NCBI GenBank assembly: GCA_027922465.2
Contig: BQMF02000222.1
Coordinates: forward strand, 124,001 to 188,000
Length of the DNA stretch: 64,000 nucleotides
Source: Turritopsis dohrnii
Taxonomy: Eukaryota; Cnidaria; Hydrozoa; Anthoathecata; Oceaniidae
Reading direction: 5' to 3'
Shown: positions 24,067 through 37,100 of the stretch, one piece after another
How the letters are laid out: every line of letters starts with the position of its first letter
Numbering within the stretch: position 1 is the first letter of the stretch
Position numbers and translations under genes: made by a program
Notes under the pieces: model-generated
Seen by the model: the letters and a program-made list of their open reading frames with translations, nothing else
Database searches by the model: none
What the model was told of the DNA's origin: nothing

Positions 24067-24154
24067 TTTAGGTCTAGTTATAAAACAAAGGAAGTTTCTT
24101 CCGTTACACTTTTAGGTCTAGTTATAAAACAAAGGAAGTTTCTTCCGTTACACT
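24067..24154. repeat. 44-bp tandem duplication
   Basis: Two near-identical copies of a unit starting TTTAGGTCTAGTTATAAAAC and ending TTCCGTTACACT. A second short duplication (unit containing CAACTGTGGTG) lies at about 24332-24404. Confidence 0.85.
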
Positions 24155-24449
24155 TTACGATTTTGAAATTTGCATTATGAAAAACGGTCCCGTATATAAG
24201 CCCATAGGCCTGTAAGTGTTTCCCCCAAAACTCAGCAACAAATTTGAGGCCAACAAATAAACATCATAAACAAATAAACATCATAAACAGGTCATTAAAA
24301 ATGAAACCATTGTTGTTCGTGTTCCAAGAGAAATTTCGCAATACATGTGCTTTACATTCAACTGTGGTGTTTCGCAATACAGGTGCTTTACATTCAACTG
24401 TGGTGGATAAATCGGAACTTGATATATTGATAACCCTGATATTCAGATA

Positions 24450-25260
24450 AAAATGTTGTCCTTACTTATCAGGGTGGAATTGAATTCAATAAAACAAAAG
24501 AACTTATTTTGAATTTATTATCAAATGAAGGTGTTTATGTTAAAATGATAATTATTCTCTTATAATTCTTGCCGAGGAGTAAGAAAGAATACATCAACAA
24601 ATGCATCAATATGTAAGGCAATTCCATCATAATAAATGTACAATATTCTTGCGGAAGCTCGACAAGTTTCCTATCCTTACCCTTGTACCATAAAATTACG
24701 GGAAACAATGTAATTGAACAGAACAGTTCGTTTTTGTAACTCAATAACATCTTACAACATTACACAATCAAATTTTTATACAGGCTTACAAAAGATCAAA
24801 AGAAAATCGCTCTAACCTAATTTTACTACTACAGTATATATATTCGTTCCAGATGCACCATGAGCAGTTTTAAAATGATATAAATGTTCGTAAAAAAAAC
24901 TACATTTTTATACAACGTTTCGATTTCTCTTCGTCAGGTTCCAAACCTGCCAATACTTTGGGATAGACACATAAGCAAACCAATCTCTACTAACAAATAT
25001 TATGCGCTACATTTCAAATTAGGAAAAAAGAGAGAGAAAACAAATAAAGGCTTAGAATGATGATTTATAAAATTAAATTCAAGTATTCAGATTAAACGTT
25101 TTTGATTCAAAAACATATGTTCAAACACATTATTTCATCAGGATAAGAACTCCTAAACATACTGTCAATGTGATGAATGTCCTTCCTAAATCCCAAGTGA
25201 AAAAATAAAAAATAAAAATAAACAGATTTCGGTATTGAAAATATACATTCATACAGTATA
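24450..25260. other. Non-coding stretch, no gene seen
   Basis: AT-rich. A block near 24890-24960 (CAACGTTTCGATTTCTCTTC) resembles widespread retroelement 3' tails, but no coding part is attached. Confidence 0.4.
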
Positions 25261-25267
25261 TTAATTC

Positions 25268-26970
25268 TAGTGCTATCAGGTAGCTGTGTAATAAGCCTGG
25301 AATTGGTGCATGCGCAGTAAAAGCCAGTTAATACAAGCAAAATCAGACCATAATTAGACAAAATACATGAACGTCTACATCAAGTAGCTTTGTAAGGGCT
25401 GTCAAGTGTCCATATAGTAAAACCCAAAAATGCTAATATGAGCTAAATAAGCTATAATTAGGCATAACTTCATTGGATAATTTTTCAAGTGGCAATATAA
25501 CAGAACCCGAGTTCGCGCATGCGTAGTACTGCGTGCAAGCCAAATGAGCTATACTTAGGTAAAATGCTGGAAGGTCTTAATCAGGTAACTTTTAAAGGTC
25601 TATGAAGTCAGGCTTTTATTTTCCGTTATTGTGTTATATAATGTTTTTGAACGGAAAGTAGTTCTTACTATAAGCATATGCCAGTTCTCTGTAATGTATA
25701 TTATCAGAGAAGGATGTTTTCGCATATACAGTCATTTCGTCAATAATGCCATTTAAATATTAATTTAAAAATTGTACCAACGAGAACGTAAGTATATGTG
25801 CTCCTCCCGAGTAGGTGAAGCTGTAATCATTTCTGGAGCACAACTGGTTATTTTTTGACAGCTAAGCCAGTTGGTTATTCTAGATTTGCACCATGACGTT
25901 TTTGCAATGTGTTCACACTGTGGACGCACTACCATAAAAGATACCAATTATGCGAACCTATTGAAGTAAAAGTAAGGCCACATCTATTTTGCATAAGATC
26001 ACCCGTCACGCTCCAACATCCTTCAATGCAAGAAATCCTTAAAATCTCTCAAACTTTTTTGCTTCTTTGGTTAAACATCCTTGGATTGTATTTTTATACT
26101 GTCTCTTCATTAAAACGTTGAAAAATTTCATTGGAATTCAGTGAATGCAGCAACGTTTGCAAAGAAGTAGCAGATCTTCAGAATTAGACAAGTGCACAAA
26201 GTATTTACGAAATTGACGCAAACGTAATGCTGGCGTTTTAAAGAGGATTTCCACTAGACGAATTCGCCGACAAATTTTCACAGTGCAGTTCATCAGTCTA
26301 ATAAAATATCCTCCTTTAACTCATATTAACTTCATATTTATACGGGGGTGGGGGTGTGTGTGTGTGAAGGGGTACTGTATTTTTTGTATTACAGTAGGAT
26401 TGCAAGTAATGGGGCTGTTTAGTTTTAAACAGCAAATCAAGATTTTACGGTATTTACGCATGCATAGCGCATACAATGAAAACACGTATGCACTTACGAA
26501 ATGTACTAAAAACTTAATTTGTAATGATGCTCCCTAAATTTTTCGACTGCGCATACGCAAACTTGGGTTCTATTATATGGCCACTTGAAAAATTATCTAA
26601 TGAAGACCTTGATGATGGTTAATTATGGCTTATTTAGCTCATATTAGCATTTTATCACTGCGTATGCGCAATTTTGGGCTTTACTATATGGACACTTCAC
26701 AAATCTTACAAAGCTACTTGATGAAGACGTTCATTTGTTATGTCTAATCATGACTGATTTTGCTTGTATTAACAGTCTCTTACAGCGCACTTATTACACA
26801 GCTACCTGGAAGAGTTACATGGCGAAGACCTCAATGTGTTTTTCCTAATTATGGCTAATTGCGCTCATATTAGCGTCTTTTTTACTGCACATGCGCGATA
26901 TTGGCTTTTATTATATGGCCACTTGATAGCCCTTACCTGGTGAAAACCTTCATGTGTTTGGCCTAATTAT
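25268..26970. repeat. Satellite-like 100-130-bp units in two inverted arrays
   Basis: Units containing TTAGCTCATATTAGCATTTT, a GCGCATGCGCA-type core, TTTACTATATGGCCACTTGA and GAAGACCTTCATG recur. On the left (about 25268-25600) they run on the minus strand; on the right (about 26530-26970) on the plus strand. The first 250 bases of the two arms pair over most of their length. The central spacer (about 25600-26530) contains a GT-rich patch and unrelated AT-rich sequence. Confidence 0.75.
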
Positions 26971-26996
26971 GACTCATTTCAATCTTCAAGGTGTTT

Positions 26997-27105
26997 ATTA
27001 CATTTGACGTAGTCTTACTACATTTGTCGGAGTTACTACATTTGTCGTTGATTTTTACTACATTTAGCGTTACTACATTTGTCGAAGTTACTACATTTGT
27101 CGGTG
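26997..27105. repeat. Short tandem repeat of TTACTACATTTGTCG
   Basis: About six imperfect copies separated by 0-8 bases (variants TTTGACG, TTTAGCG). It directly follows the right satellite array. Confidence 0.8.
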
Positions 27106-27109
27106 TAAT

Positions 27110-29199
27110 ACTGCTGGCTGCTAAAAAGGAAGTATAATAAGTATAATACTTTGTGTGTGGATGTTTACAGGGCATTGGTTACTGCACCAACCAGGTATTT
27201 GTAGATAGAGTAAAGAAGTTATACAAGAAAGTGCTTAAGTACCAAGTTCACTCAGTAAAGGAGTGTTTACAATTGGCAACCAATTACGTTTACTATACTA
27301 TATCACTTGTCCGGTGTGCAACAAAGTGGGGCAGCTTGCGACTAAATTCCAAGTATAAAAGATGACATTGTTCAAAATCATTTAGATTGTTTTCACTAAA
27401 AACTACTTCATGGAGACAGAATGATTTAGTTTGGGGTTAAGTGATAAAAACAAACTTTGATGATTGTAACTGAGATTTGTATTAGCGAGGGTTTGTATAA
27501 GACGAATGCACACTGATAGAAGATTTTTACACTGGCTTTTTTAAGTGTTTAGAAATAATTATTGTAAGTTTTGTTAGGTCATTTCTCTATTTGTCTTCAT
27601 TTGTATTTGAACTCCAAGAAAAGGTCGTCAGCAGACCATGAAAATCTTGAAACCTGGAAAAGCCTTGAATTTAAAAAGGTGACCTTGAGAACCTTGAATA
27701 ACCTTGAAAATTTGGGAAATTTTTTCTCACGTGATTTTTTTTCTACAAATTGTTTTCAGTTATAATCTCCTTTTAGCTGCAGTAAGTAGCTAAAGTTAAC
27801 AATATCTGCAATAATTTATGCGTGGACAAACTCACAATCAAACGTTTCTTCTGTGTAGCATTTCATTGTCCTTATAAGTTTTACAAATTCCAAAAATTCT
27901 GGTAGTAACTACTTTTTTCAATAGTGTTTCCAAGTATCTACTGCACACCGTTTATGTGAAAAGTACTTTTATGTTTTTGTAAAGTTTTACATAGACTATC
28001 CATTAGTCGCCACTTGATATTGAAGATAGAAACATATTTATTATTTTTACAGTTTACATAGGAGAGAGAGTTACTGTTAATATTGAACTATTCTGCATTA
28101 AGGACTACTGTTTTGCTCTAGTTAAATTGTTTGAATCATTAGATTTGTTCCCGTAAATGACCTTGAAAATTACTACAAAATGACCTTGAAAATTACTACA
28201 AAATGACCTTGAAAATTACTACAAAATGACCTTGAAAGACCTTGGATGACCTTGAAATAGAAATTTTATTTCTGCTAGCAACACTGAATGTGGTGAGATG
28301 CTCTTTTCAATTGAAGCATGAAATTTAATCTGTTGATTTCAGTAGAAATATATATATCCTATGTTATGTTGATTTAAGTTTCTTCTTGCAATCATTTTGA
28401 AAACAAATTTTCTTTTAAAATGGAATTGACTTTTTCTGAAATGATTTTGTCATACCTCTGCCAATGCATAATGTCCACACAAACAATAATTCATATTTTG
28501 GCAATTGTTACACTTATTCTCATATAAGCATTTCTGAAAATATCTTGAAAATTAAAAGTCTCAATCTAAGAAAAAGTACCAAAAAATCTATTTTAGGCCA
28601 TAACCCAGTATATATCATTTGAAAAACCAGTAGCTAAAAACAGATAAAAAAGATGTAACAATCCATGTCTGAAGATGTCTAGTACACCAAATATGAAGCA
28701 AAAAGAAACCAAAATTACGCCATGGATGATGACGTCATTCCGAAAATAACAAGTGGCTAAATCATTGATCACAAGGTTGCCAGTTTGTTTTAAAAACATC
28801 CCTGTCTAGAAGCAAAGTAAAAGCGTTTCAAACTTTGATCCAAGACATTTTTGTAGACAAAATACTCACGTAGCTATATACCAAGTATATAAAATGCTTT
28901 TAAAAAGTTTAAGTTCGATGAACTTCGATGAATATTATTAACTGTTAGAAGAGAGTTTCTATTTTCTAGTTTCTATTACCCAAAACTATTTCACTGATCG
29001 TTTGAAGCCTTATTTTTGTCTTAACACAATTTAACTGCTTCAATGAGTTACGTCAATTCCTAGGAGACAAAAACATTCGACACATGAAAAAATGGTGATT
29101 GGTTCGCGAAAATGAGTCTTCTGATGCTATAATTTAGGGCCAAAAATGGTTTAAAGGTGTTCGCACCGGTATGGTGACATTCTCATAAAGCGAAAAAAG
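27110..29199. other. Non-coding stretch with a 23-bp triplication
   Basis: An open frame at 27153-27365 is preceded by an acceptor-like sequence but has no recognisable content and no partner exons. A 23-bp unit (ACCTTGAAAATTACTACAAA plus ATG) is repeated three times at about 28155-28240. ACCTTGAA words are also scattered at 27640-27720. Confidence 0.4.
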
Positions 29200-29523
29200 T
29201 ACCGTATTTACTCGAGTAATCGCCCAGGGCGCTCATTTAAATCTTGGTTCTCAAAGGGGATGCTAATTCGAGGGAGGCGGACTTTCGAGGGAGGCGCTCA
29301 TTTAAAAAAAGTCAAGTACACAACACAATATGCAAAACACCAATGTTTATGAAGAAAGATAGCTAAAGTAACAATGAATTGTTCTTTAATCGTTTTCCCA
29401 CTGAGGGCCCCCCCTTAATAACATTTCAAATGAGCGCCCCTTTTGCGGAAAAAGGCGGAGGGAAGCGCTCATAACAGTTTTTCTCCCAGATGGGATCAGG
29501 CGATCTTTCGAGTAAATACAGTA
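29200..29523. mobile_element. MITE with TA ends and GTATTTACTCGAGTAA termini
   Basis: Left end TACCGTATTTACTCGAGTAA is mirrored at the right end (GAGTAAATACAGTA) with a few mismatches. The interior has paired GAGGGAGGCG and GAGCGCCCC blocks. Non-coding. TA at both ends suggests a mariner-type duplication. Confidence 0.7.
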
Positions 29524-29529
29524 TTCACG

Positions 29530-31152
29530 GTCGAACAGATATAGTTCAATTGTCAGTACGTGAAAAAATTCTGCACTGTTTCTTTCTTGATACAAATTTC
29601 TCACCTAGGATTAATTTTTTCGAGTCACATCTTCTCAAAGAAAACGTTTGGGTTGCGAATGTGAACAAAGTGCAATGCGTGTATTTTATAATATAGCTTA
29701 GAAATAGCAGCGAAAATCATTTCCATGCCTCTCACCTTGCTAAACCAATGGGTGCTTGATAAGTATAAGGAAATAGTAATATAATATACACAGAGCCAAA
29801 AAATGAGCAAATAAAATCATAAAATTTTGCGTGGATCTTTTTTTGCGAATCGTTCTTGTCTTGACGTTTTGCGTGGATTTATTTTTGCGAATTTGACCAA
29901 AAGTCGCAAAAATTAATCCACGCTAAAAAAAAATCCCCTTAAGGTATGAAATTGGAAAAATCACACCAGGCCATCCAATATGAAAATCGTGGTTACGGCG
30001 CTGCAATAATAATAATGTTTGTGAAAAAGTGAAAAATTTGTCCCTTGCAGGAAGTCCGCACAGTCAAACGCCTCTTAATATTTTACCGCCCAGTTCAGTC
30101 AAACGATTAACAATTTTATCTCAGGGCGCTATTTATATTTCTACTACTAATCAAAGGATTTGATCTCTTGATTGAGCTAATTGATGTTTAAAACAGCATT
30201 TTGTTAGAATAATTGTAAAATTAGCTATCTGTAGCTACTACAATCAACTTGCCAAATGTCCCACAATAATCATTTGTTGACTACGAAATTTAGATAGTTC
30301 ATAGCCTTTCATTGTCCGGCCAATAGTCATCTTTCTCTGGTAAATTTAACGTCTATACTTTTGTCAGTAACAGTTTTTAAAGATGTCTTATTAGTTTTTC
30401 ATGAGACGAGCGATCGTTCTGCTGATTGTAAAGAATAATCATAGCTAATCCCATTTTTAAAAGAAAATGAGCTTTGTTATTACTTGTACTTATCTCATAA
30501 ACTCGTGAAATTATAAACAGGAGCTGTTTGTCTGAGAGAGGTTAATGGCTTTAAAAAGAATCAATTAAAATGCAGTAGAAAGTTTCCGTTTCAAACCGAG
30601 GAAGAAAAAGCTGCTTAAAAGAACAAGGCTTGTAAGAACTTTTCGGTTTCGTGTTGTAGAATAAACAAATCATAATGTCGATCGTAGGTTTTTCAACAAT
30701 TCTGTGTAGAGTAAAGCTCTTAACAGACAAACAGCTTTCTGTAAAACATTTCCTGATACGATGTATGAAGAGTTGATCGCATAAAAATTTTATAATTAAA
30801 ATGATTCCTAGTGGAATATTAAATCATTACAGTATATTGATCATAAAAACATGAAAAAACGTTTTATGAAGATGCAAATAAAAACAGTAACAACACATCT
30901 TAAAAATGATTCCCACTTATTCCCTACCACGAAAAAGTGCAGTAAAAGTTACCATAAGATCTGTAAAAGTACCTTTACAGAAAAGCAGGTAAGATAAAGA
31001 AATGCCGCTACAATGACAGGGCTATAAAAATTTTAATTGTAAACATGCTAATGTTCGTTTCAATCCTTCAACCATGTCTTCCAACCGAATGATTAACAAT
31101 ATAATATTAATTTGATGAAAAATCTTTTAGATGCGCGAAGAGATCAAACATC
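29530..31152. other. Non-coding stretch upstream of the p140Cap/SKT homologue
   Basis: Contains a probable small element near 29825-29945 with GCGTGGATTTATTTTTGCGA and its inverse. The remainder is AT-rich and should include the upstream promoter of the following gene. Confidence 0.4.
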
Positions 31153-34100
31153 ATGATTAAAAAGTGGAAAGTAACGCCGCTAGCTTCAAAACAAACCACT
31201 AATCCACCTGAAGATGGAAGACGATCGAGGGATGGTAATGTTGAATTCATTTGTTTTTATCTTCATTCTGTTATTTGGCTTGTCTTGTCAAGCAAAAAAA
31301 TCGATAAGTTATTCTCCTGTGAACTCAACAACCCTTCTCCGTTCATTTTAAGACATGTTTATCTTGACTTCATCGAATGTGGTGCTTACTTGTATTGTCA
31401 TACAGAATAGTCAGTTATGCTTTAGTTATAGTGTATACAGGTAAATAATAAGTATAGGGATAAAAAGGCTTTCTAAAGGACACATACATTATACCAAAAT
31501 GCTACATAAATAAATCATAAAGTATTTATGAAAACGAAAGGGATTGCTTAGTATTTCATCATCTTTTGAGTTATGGATAGACTAAACCGCCGATTGATCA
31601 GATCATTAGAATATTCATTAGCGCTCAAAAAACACGAAAAACAACTTCCGCAGCTTTACCATGTGACAGACCTGTCAACTCTTTAAAATAATTGCAGCGT
31701 CTATATTGTCTTTACTAGTATTATTTTAACTAATAGTCTGACTTCTGAAGAAAATACATATCAACATCCTCTGTAACTACACATTCGTTTTTCACTTTAC
31801 TTTTAAATGGAGTTCTGGATGGCTTAAAATCGTAATTCTTTCATTTAGCTGATTGTGAAGTACTAACGTGGTTAGATCCACACAAAATGAACTCAAGTTC
31901 AAGCTCTGAAATATTTTCCTTCGACACACTACCCAGTGTAAACTTTGTGAAATCTGACTGGGTTAGTGAAATTGAAACTCAGGGTTAGCTTTCAGACAAT
32001 ATTAAGAAGCGTTTGACCAAGGAACAATTTGTCAGCTGAACATACTGATGCTCCTTTAGGACCGAAGGAAGTTTCATTTATAAAGTATTCCGTCAATAAT
32101 ACTTCGAGGTACTGTTTTTTAAAAACATCCTTTCACTGCCGACAACTGAGATGAATCATATATATATTTAGTCGTTTCATTTTTAATTATTATCTCCCAT
32201 TACATTATTCATTTTTCATTCATTTGCATTACATCTGTACCACCTATAAGGCAGTTTCAAGCATGACGTTCCATGTGGAACACATTTGTTTTGATTAAAA
32301 CATGGTTGGTAATTACAATTTCAAACAGCGTAGAATGAAGGCGTAGCTATTATGCTGTCACATATGTATTATCAATACTCAAAGAATGGGAACAGTTTGC
32401 ATGGATGCGGTCACAGCGAAAATTCATCGGAGGAGGGGAGGTGCATAAAGAAGTAGCTTTTTTTAACGACTTATTCATAATTAATCAAGCGATTAATGCT
32501 GATAATAGAAAATAGTTTTTTATGCCACAACATCATTGAAACGAACAATAATATCCATTATTCACAAGCCCCTGTAATGCATGATGGGATATTCATGTGC
32601 TACACCTACCTAGAAAGACTGAATCTTTTATTCATCTGCTTTTGGTCACGAAACGTCTGCTGCATATCTGCTATAGGTAAACATTTTGAAAGGAACCTAT
32701 ACTTAACGAGACAGCTGATTAAATGAAATTTTATTGTTGAACAGGTAAATTTCTTACCTTGATCTGTAAGAACAAAAGCTGTCAAAAACTTTCGGTCCAC
32801 CTGAAATGTCTTTCCGTGCCTTTGTATGACCGCAAGAATTCTTTAACCGTTATGTACGCAACATACGATGTGGATCACATTACAACCACATTCATTGATT
32901 TCCGGCTCGTGCAAAAAATCTGAAAAAAAATAAGGTAACACAAAAATCAGGCGTGATGTATAATACTAATCCCGAATGAAAATGATTTTAATCTTAAACT
33001 AGTCTATTATAACAACGTATAAGTAGAAAGAAGTATAACAGGCTATAAGGCTTTAAGATGAAACCAAGTAAGTTTCGCTTTGGTCGTAAAACATTGACGG
33101 AAAAGTCATAATCATTCTTATATCTTCGTATTCCCATAAAAAATACCATATTTCTGTCATGTGTTCTGTTATAGTCAATAAGTAAATAAAAGCACCTGTC
33201 AGCTGACAAGGTAGATAAGCATCTAGTTCTGTACAGCTGTTTGTTTGTCAACATCAACTGATCTTATATCAATCGATCAGCTTATAATCCTATGAAGCTA
33301 TTATTCACCATCTCACAAAGTTTTTATTGTGACAAAAAATAAATTTTACGTGTTGATTTTTTGCTTAATACGACAGTACAATATTTCATTGTAAGAATTA
33401 CTGTGACGGTTGTATAAGATTGTATAAAAATGACTTTTATGATCAAACCGTGTAAACAAATTTCAAAATAACTTCATAAAAAATTGACAAGCAAATAAAA
33501 CTGTTTTGTAAAATATGTCTGTGACAGATTTATAATAGTAGATACATCGTGTTTCTTTTGGAAAATATAAGAATTAAAATTTGATTTTCATCATGATGAA
33601 ACATGTCAGCAAGTCTTATGGTTCGCTGAAGAAACGAACATGTGAAGAGATGAAAATGAACCAACAACTAACAAGTAGGTTACCACTTTCAGTTTTACTG
33701 TCAAGTTAGTGGAGTTTTAAGTTCAGTATTGATCATGTTATTTTAGTTTCAAAGGCTTCGTGTATTATTGTAAGAAACGATTACTTTTAATTCCTTGATC
33801 AGATTAGTGTATTGACAGTCATGTAACTTGTATAGAAAGTAAAGCGTCCTATACTTTGTTACACGAATACCGACGATAGAACAAACTCTGGCTTATGTTG
33901 ACACGACAGAAGAAAGACGGTTTACATTCATAAATGTAGTTTTCAAGTCAGAGGATATGATGAAAATTCGAAGTGCTGTTTCACATGGTATCAAAGATAT
34001 ACGTTTCTAGCATAAATTAGCATAAATTTCGACACAAGTGATTACTATGGAACAATTCTTTACTCGATTATTTACTGGTAACTGACTTGAAGCCAGAGAG

Positions 34101-37100
34101 TGATCATGCTATGATGTCATGTTGGCTTCTCCTTTATCATTTTCCTGCTTCAACTTTTCATTGTAATAACTTGTTTTATTAACATTATTCGGTTTGCGTT
34201 AACCACTTTATTTGTTGACATGAAAGACATCAGTCACAACTACAAACTTTCCGATGGGACCAGCCTCAAAATTCAAATAAATTTGACGTTACGCTGATGT
34301 CCAGTAATGTCAGATAACGAGATCATGACAACACACAATATTACGTGTACATATCCATTGTAACGTCATTTTTAAAAATAACAAAATATATATCCAAAAC
34401 AAACAGAGATAAAAAAGAATCAAAAACAAACTATATAAAAAATTATCCAATTGATTGAAACAACGTTTATGGTAGTTTGCATTTATGATGTAATAATGAT
34501 AGTTGTTTAGTGAAGTGACATCATGCTTAGTCAGCATCTCGACAGTACAGTGTACAGTGGCGGATCTAGAGGTATGTCGAAATTTGTGTAGGAGAGTGTT
34601 AGCAATCTAACCATAAAAGAAAAGTGTTCAAATAATCCCATTGGTAATATAAATTGAATTCACAAATAATGTAAATGCTCTCCTACACAAATTTCGACAT
34701 ACCTCTAGATCCGCCACTGGAGTACTTCGGGACCTGTTGAAGAAACTTAACTTCATACACGCTGCATTACTTTGGCATCAACTCTTTTATGACGGCAAAC
34801 AGAAATGTTATGACGCAGTTTTTCATTGTCCATCTGAAGAAACTATACCTTCAATACATAATTCGGGAGTAAACTTATACAAAACACCAGTCAACCACTC
34901 TCGAAATATAACGCCCGTCAGCCACCCTCAAAGTAGAACACCTGTCACACACCCTCTGGCTAAAAACATTTAGTCATTAATTTTACAAAACTTAAATGTG
35001 ATGTGAAAGTGTGATGTGAAAGTTAAAAAATATTAAAATGTTAAAAGATGTGAAAGTTGAAAAATCTCATGATGAAGTTTTTAACATCCTTCTTTGATAA
35101 AAAAAATTGACTTCCTTATGAAATAACCATTCAAAGCTGTCGTACGTCAAACGAAAGATGATGTTCTTTTTTGGGAATACATGTCAGCAGAAAGACATGT
35201 ATTTTTCGACGTAAGGATGTTTACTTTAGCCTCAAACCAATTGTCTTTTTAATTTTGTTTATTTAGACTACGTTTTGGCATTCCTTAAAAGCGTTGACTT
35301 CCTATTCAAAAACCAGTCGGTTATGTTTCGTTAGGAACGAGATTCAGCGCCAGTATTATTCTATTATTCTGGACTGAATGCGTTCTTCATTTCAAAATTT
35401 TTTAGTGAGGAAGGAGTTTTATTTTGTAATGAGTTTGGGGAGGAGGTGGTATGTGGAATGAAGTGATCTATTTCTTAATGTTACAATAAAAATATTTCGT
35501 TTACCATAATCTTATTATATCGTTTCTCTGACACACTATTACGGTGGCCCACAAGTGTCACGGCAAGAAAGAAAACCTCGCGGCAAAAAACAAAACTTCA
35601 CGGCAAGAAGCAAAACTTCGCGGCTTAAAAGAAAACCTCGCGGCTTAAAAGAAAACCTCGCGGCAAAAAAGAAAACCTCGCGGCAAAACTAAAGAGAAAT
35701 CAGAGAAAGTTGATGTATACAGACTGAGGCAGCTTCTTCTGATTCGTCTATAAAGTGGAACAGATATGCTCTATCATGTGGATTTTGACGTTGTATTAAG
35801 AAGATAATCTGTTGAAATTTCAAATTGTGTTTTCGCTTATGTATGGTATCAAAGTGGAAGTTCTGCTATGGGTAATGGATAACTTTGCTAACAAATGTAT
35901 TTTTATGTATAGAAAATAATTTATATATACGAAGAAAGGGAGAGGAAAGCTTTTTATCTTATATTATTATTATTATTTTTTTCTTACTTACACTAACATA
36001 AGATTTAATTTAATTCCTGTTATACTGAATGTTCATTGTAGATAATGACTGCAGTGAATCCGACGATGAATTTGATGAAAAACAGTGGATTACATATTAC
36101 TTTGACCATGGATACGAATATAAAGAAATTTTGGATTTTTTGAAATATTGTCACAAGTATGAAATAAGTAAAAGCACCTTATTGCGCCGTTTGAAGACAT
36201 ACGGTCTTTTTCGGAGAACAAGTACTGATCTACCCATTCAATCATTGCAAAGAGCACGTGCGATGATTCGTGATCATGTATCAGGTCCAGGATCATCTGA
36301 TGGTTATAGAACGGTCTGGCATTCATTACAAATCAACGGGCTACATGTTCCTCGTTATATTGTACAAAATCTACTTAAAGAAATTGATCCACTTGGATGT
36401 GAAACTAGACGCAAGCATCGACTTCGTCGCAGAATTTACAGCAATCCAGGCCCAAATTATGCATGGCATATGGACGGCCATGATAAATTGAAGCCATTCG
36501 GTTTTCCTATACATGCCGCTATAGATGGGTATAGTAGAAAACTTCTTTGGCTAGTCGTTTTACGCTCAAATAATTGCCCTCACAAGATCGCAAACCAATT
36601 TCTAAACGCCGTAAAAGAATTTGATGGTTGCCCAGTAAAATTGATAACTGACTTGGGAACAGAAAATAGCCTGGCTGCTTCAATACATTCATTTTTTTGG
36701 AATGATACAGATGCACATAAGTATGTATCATCGCCTAGAAATCAGCGAATTGAGAATTGGTGGTCTCATTTTATGAGATCAAGAAGCAGTTGGTGGAGAA
36801 ATTTTTTTCTTGACTTGGAGTAGAATGAGATTATTGATTTGAGTGTACAATTTGAAAAAGAATGCCTATGGTATTGTGTTTCTAATATTATACAAAAAGA
36901 TTTGGATGCCATTAAAAACTTGTGGAACACTCACAAAATACGCAAATCTCGCTTTGGCACTATTTCCGGAAGGCCTGATACTCTTTTTTTCCTGCCTGAT
37001 CGCAGTGGTGGTGAAGAAAACTTGAAATTAAAGGTTCCTCAACATGAACTTAATAGGGTTGGCTCGTATTTTTCTGTCGATGCAGAAGAAAATATATATC

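Noticed and set aside
31849..31937. Certain second exon of the p140Cap/SKT homologue
   Set aside because: The acceptor fits in phase, but the only nearby donor leaves the wrong phase for the next exon, and its end overlaps an interspersed repeat; kept only as a low-confidence possibility.
34737..34973. Open frame with TPV-H repeats as a gene
   Set aside because: No ATG start, no splice partners, and it begins immediately next to a MITE; no recognisable domain.
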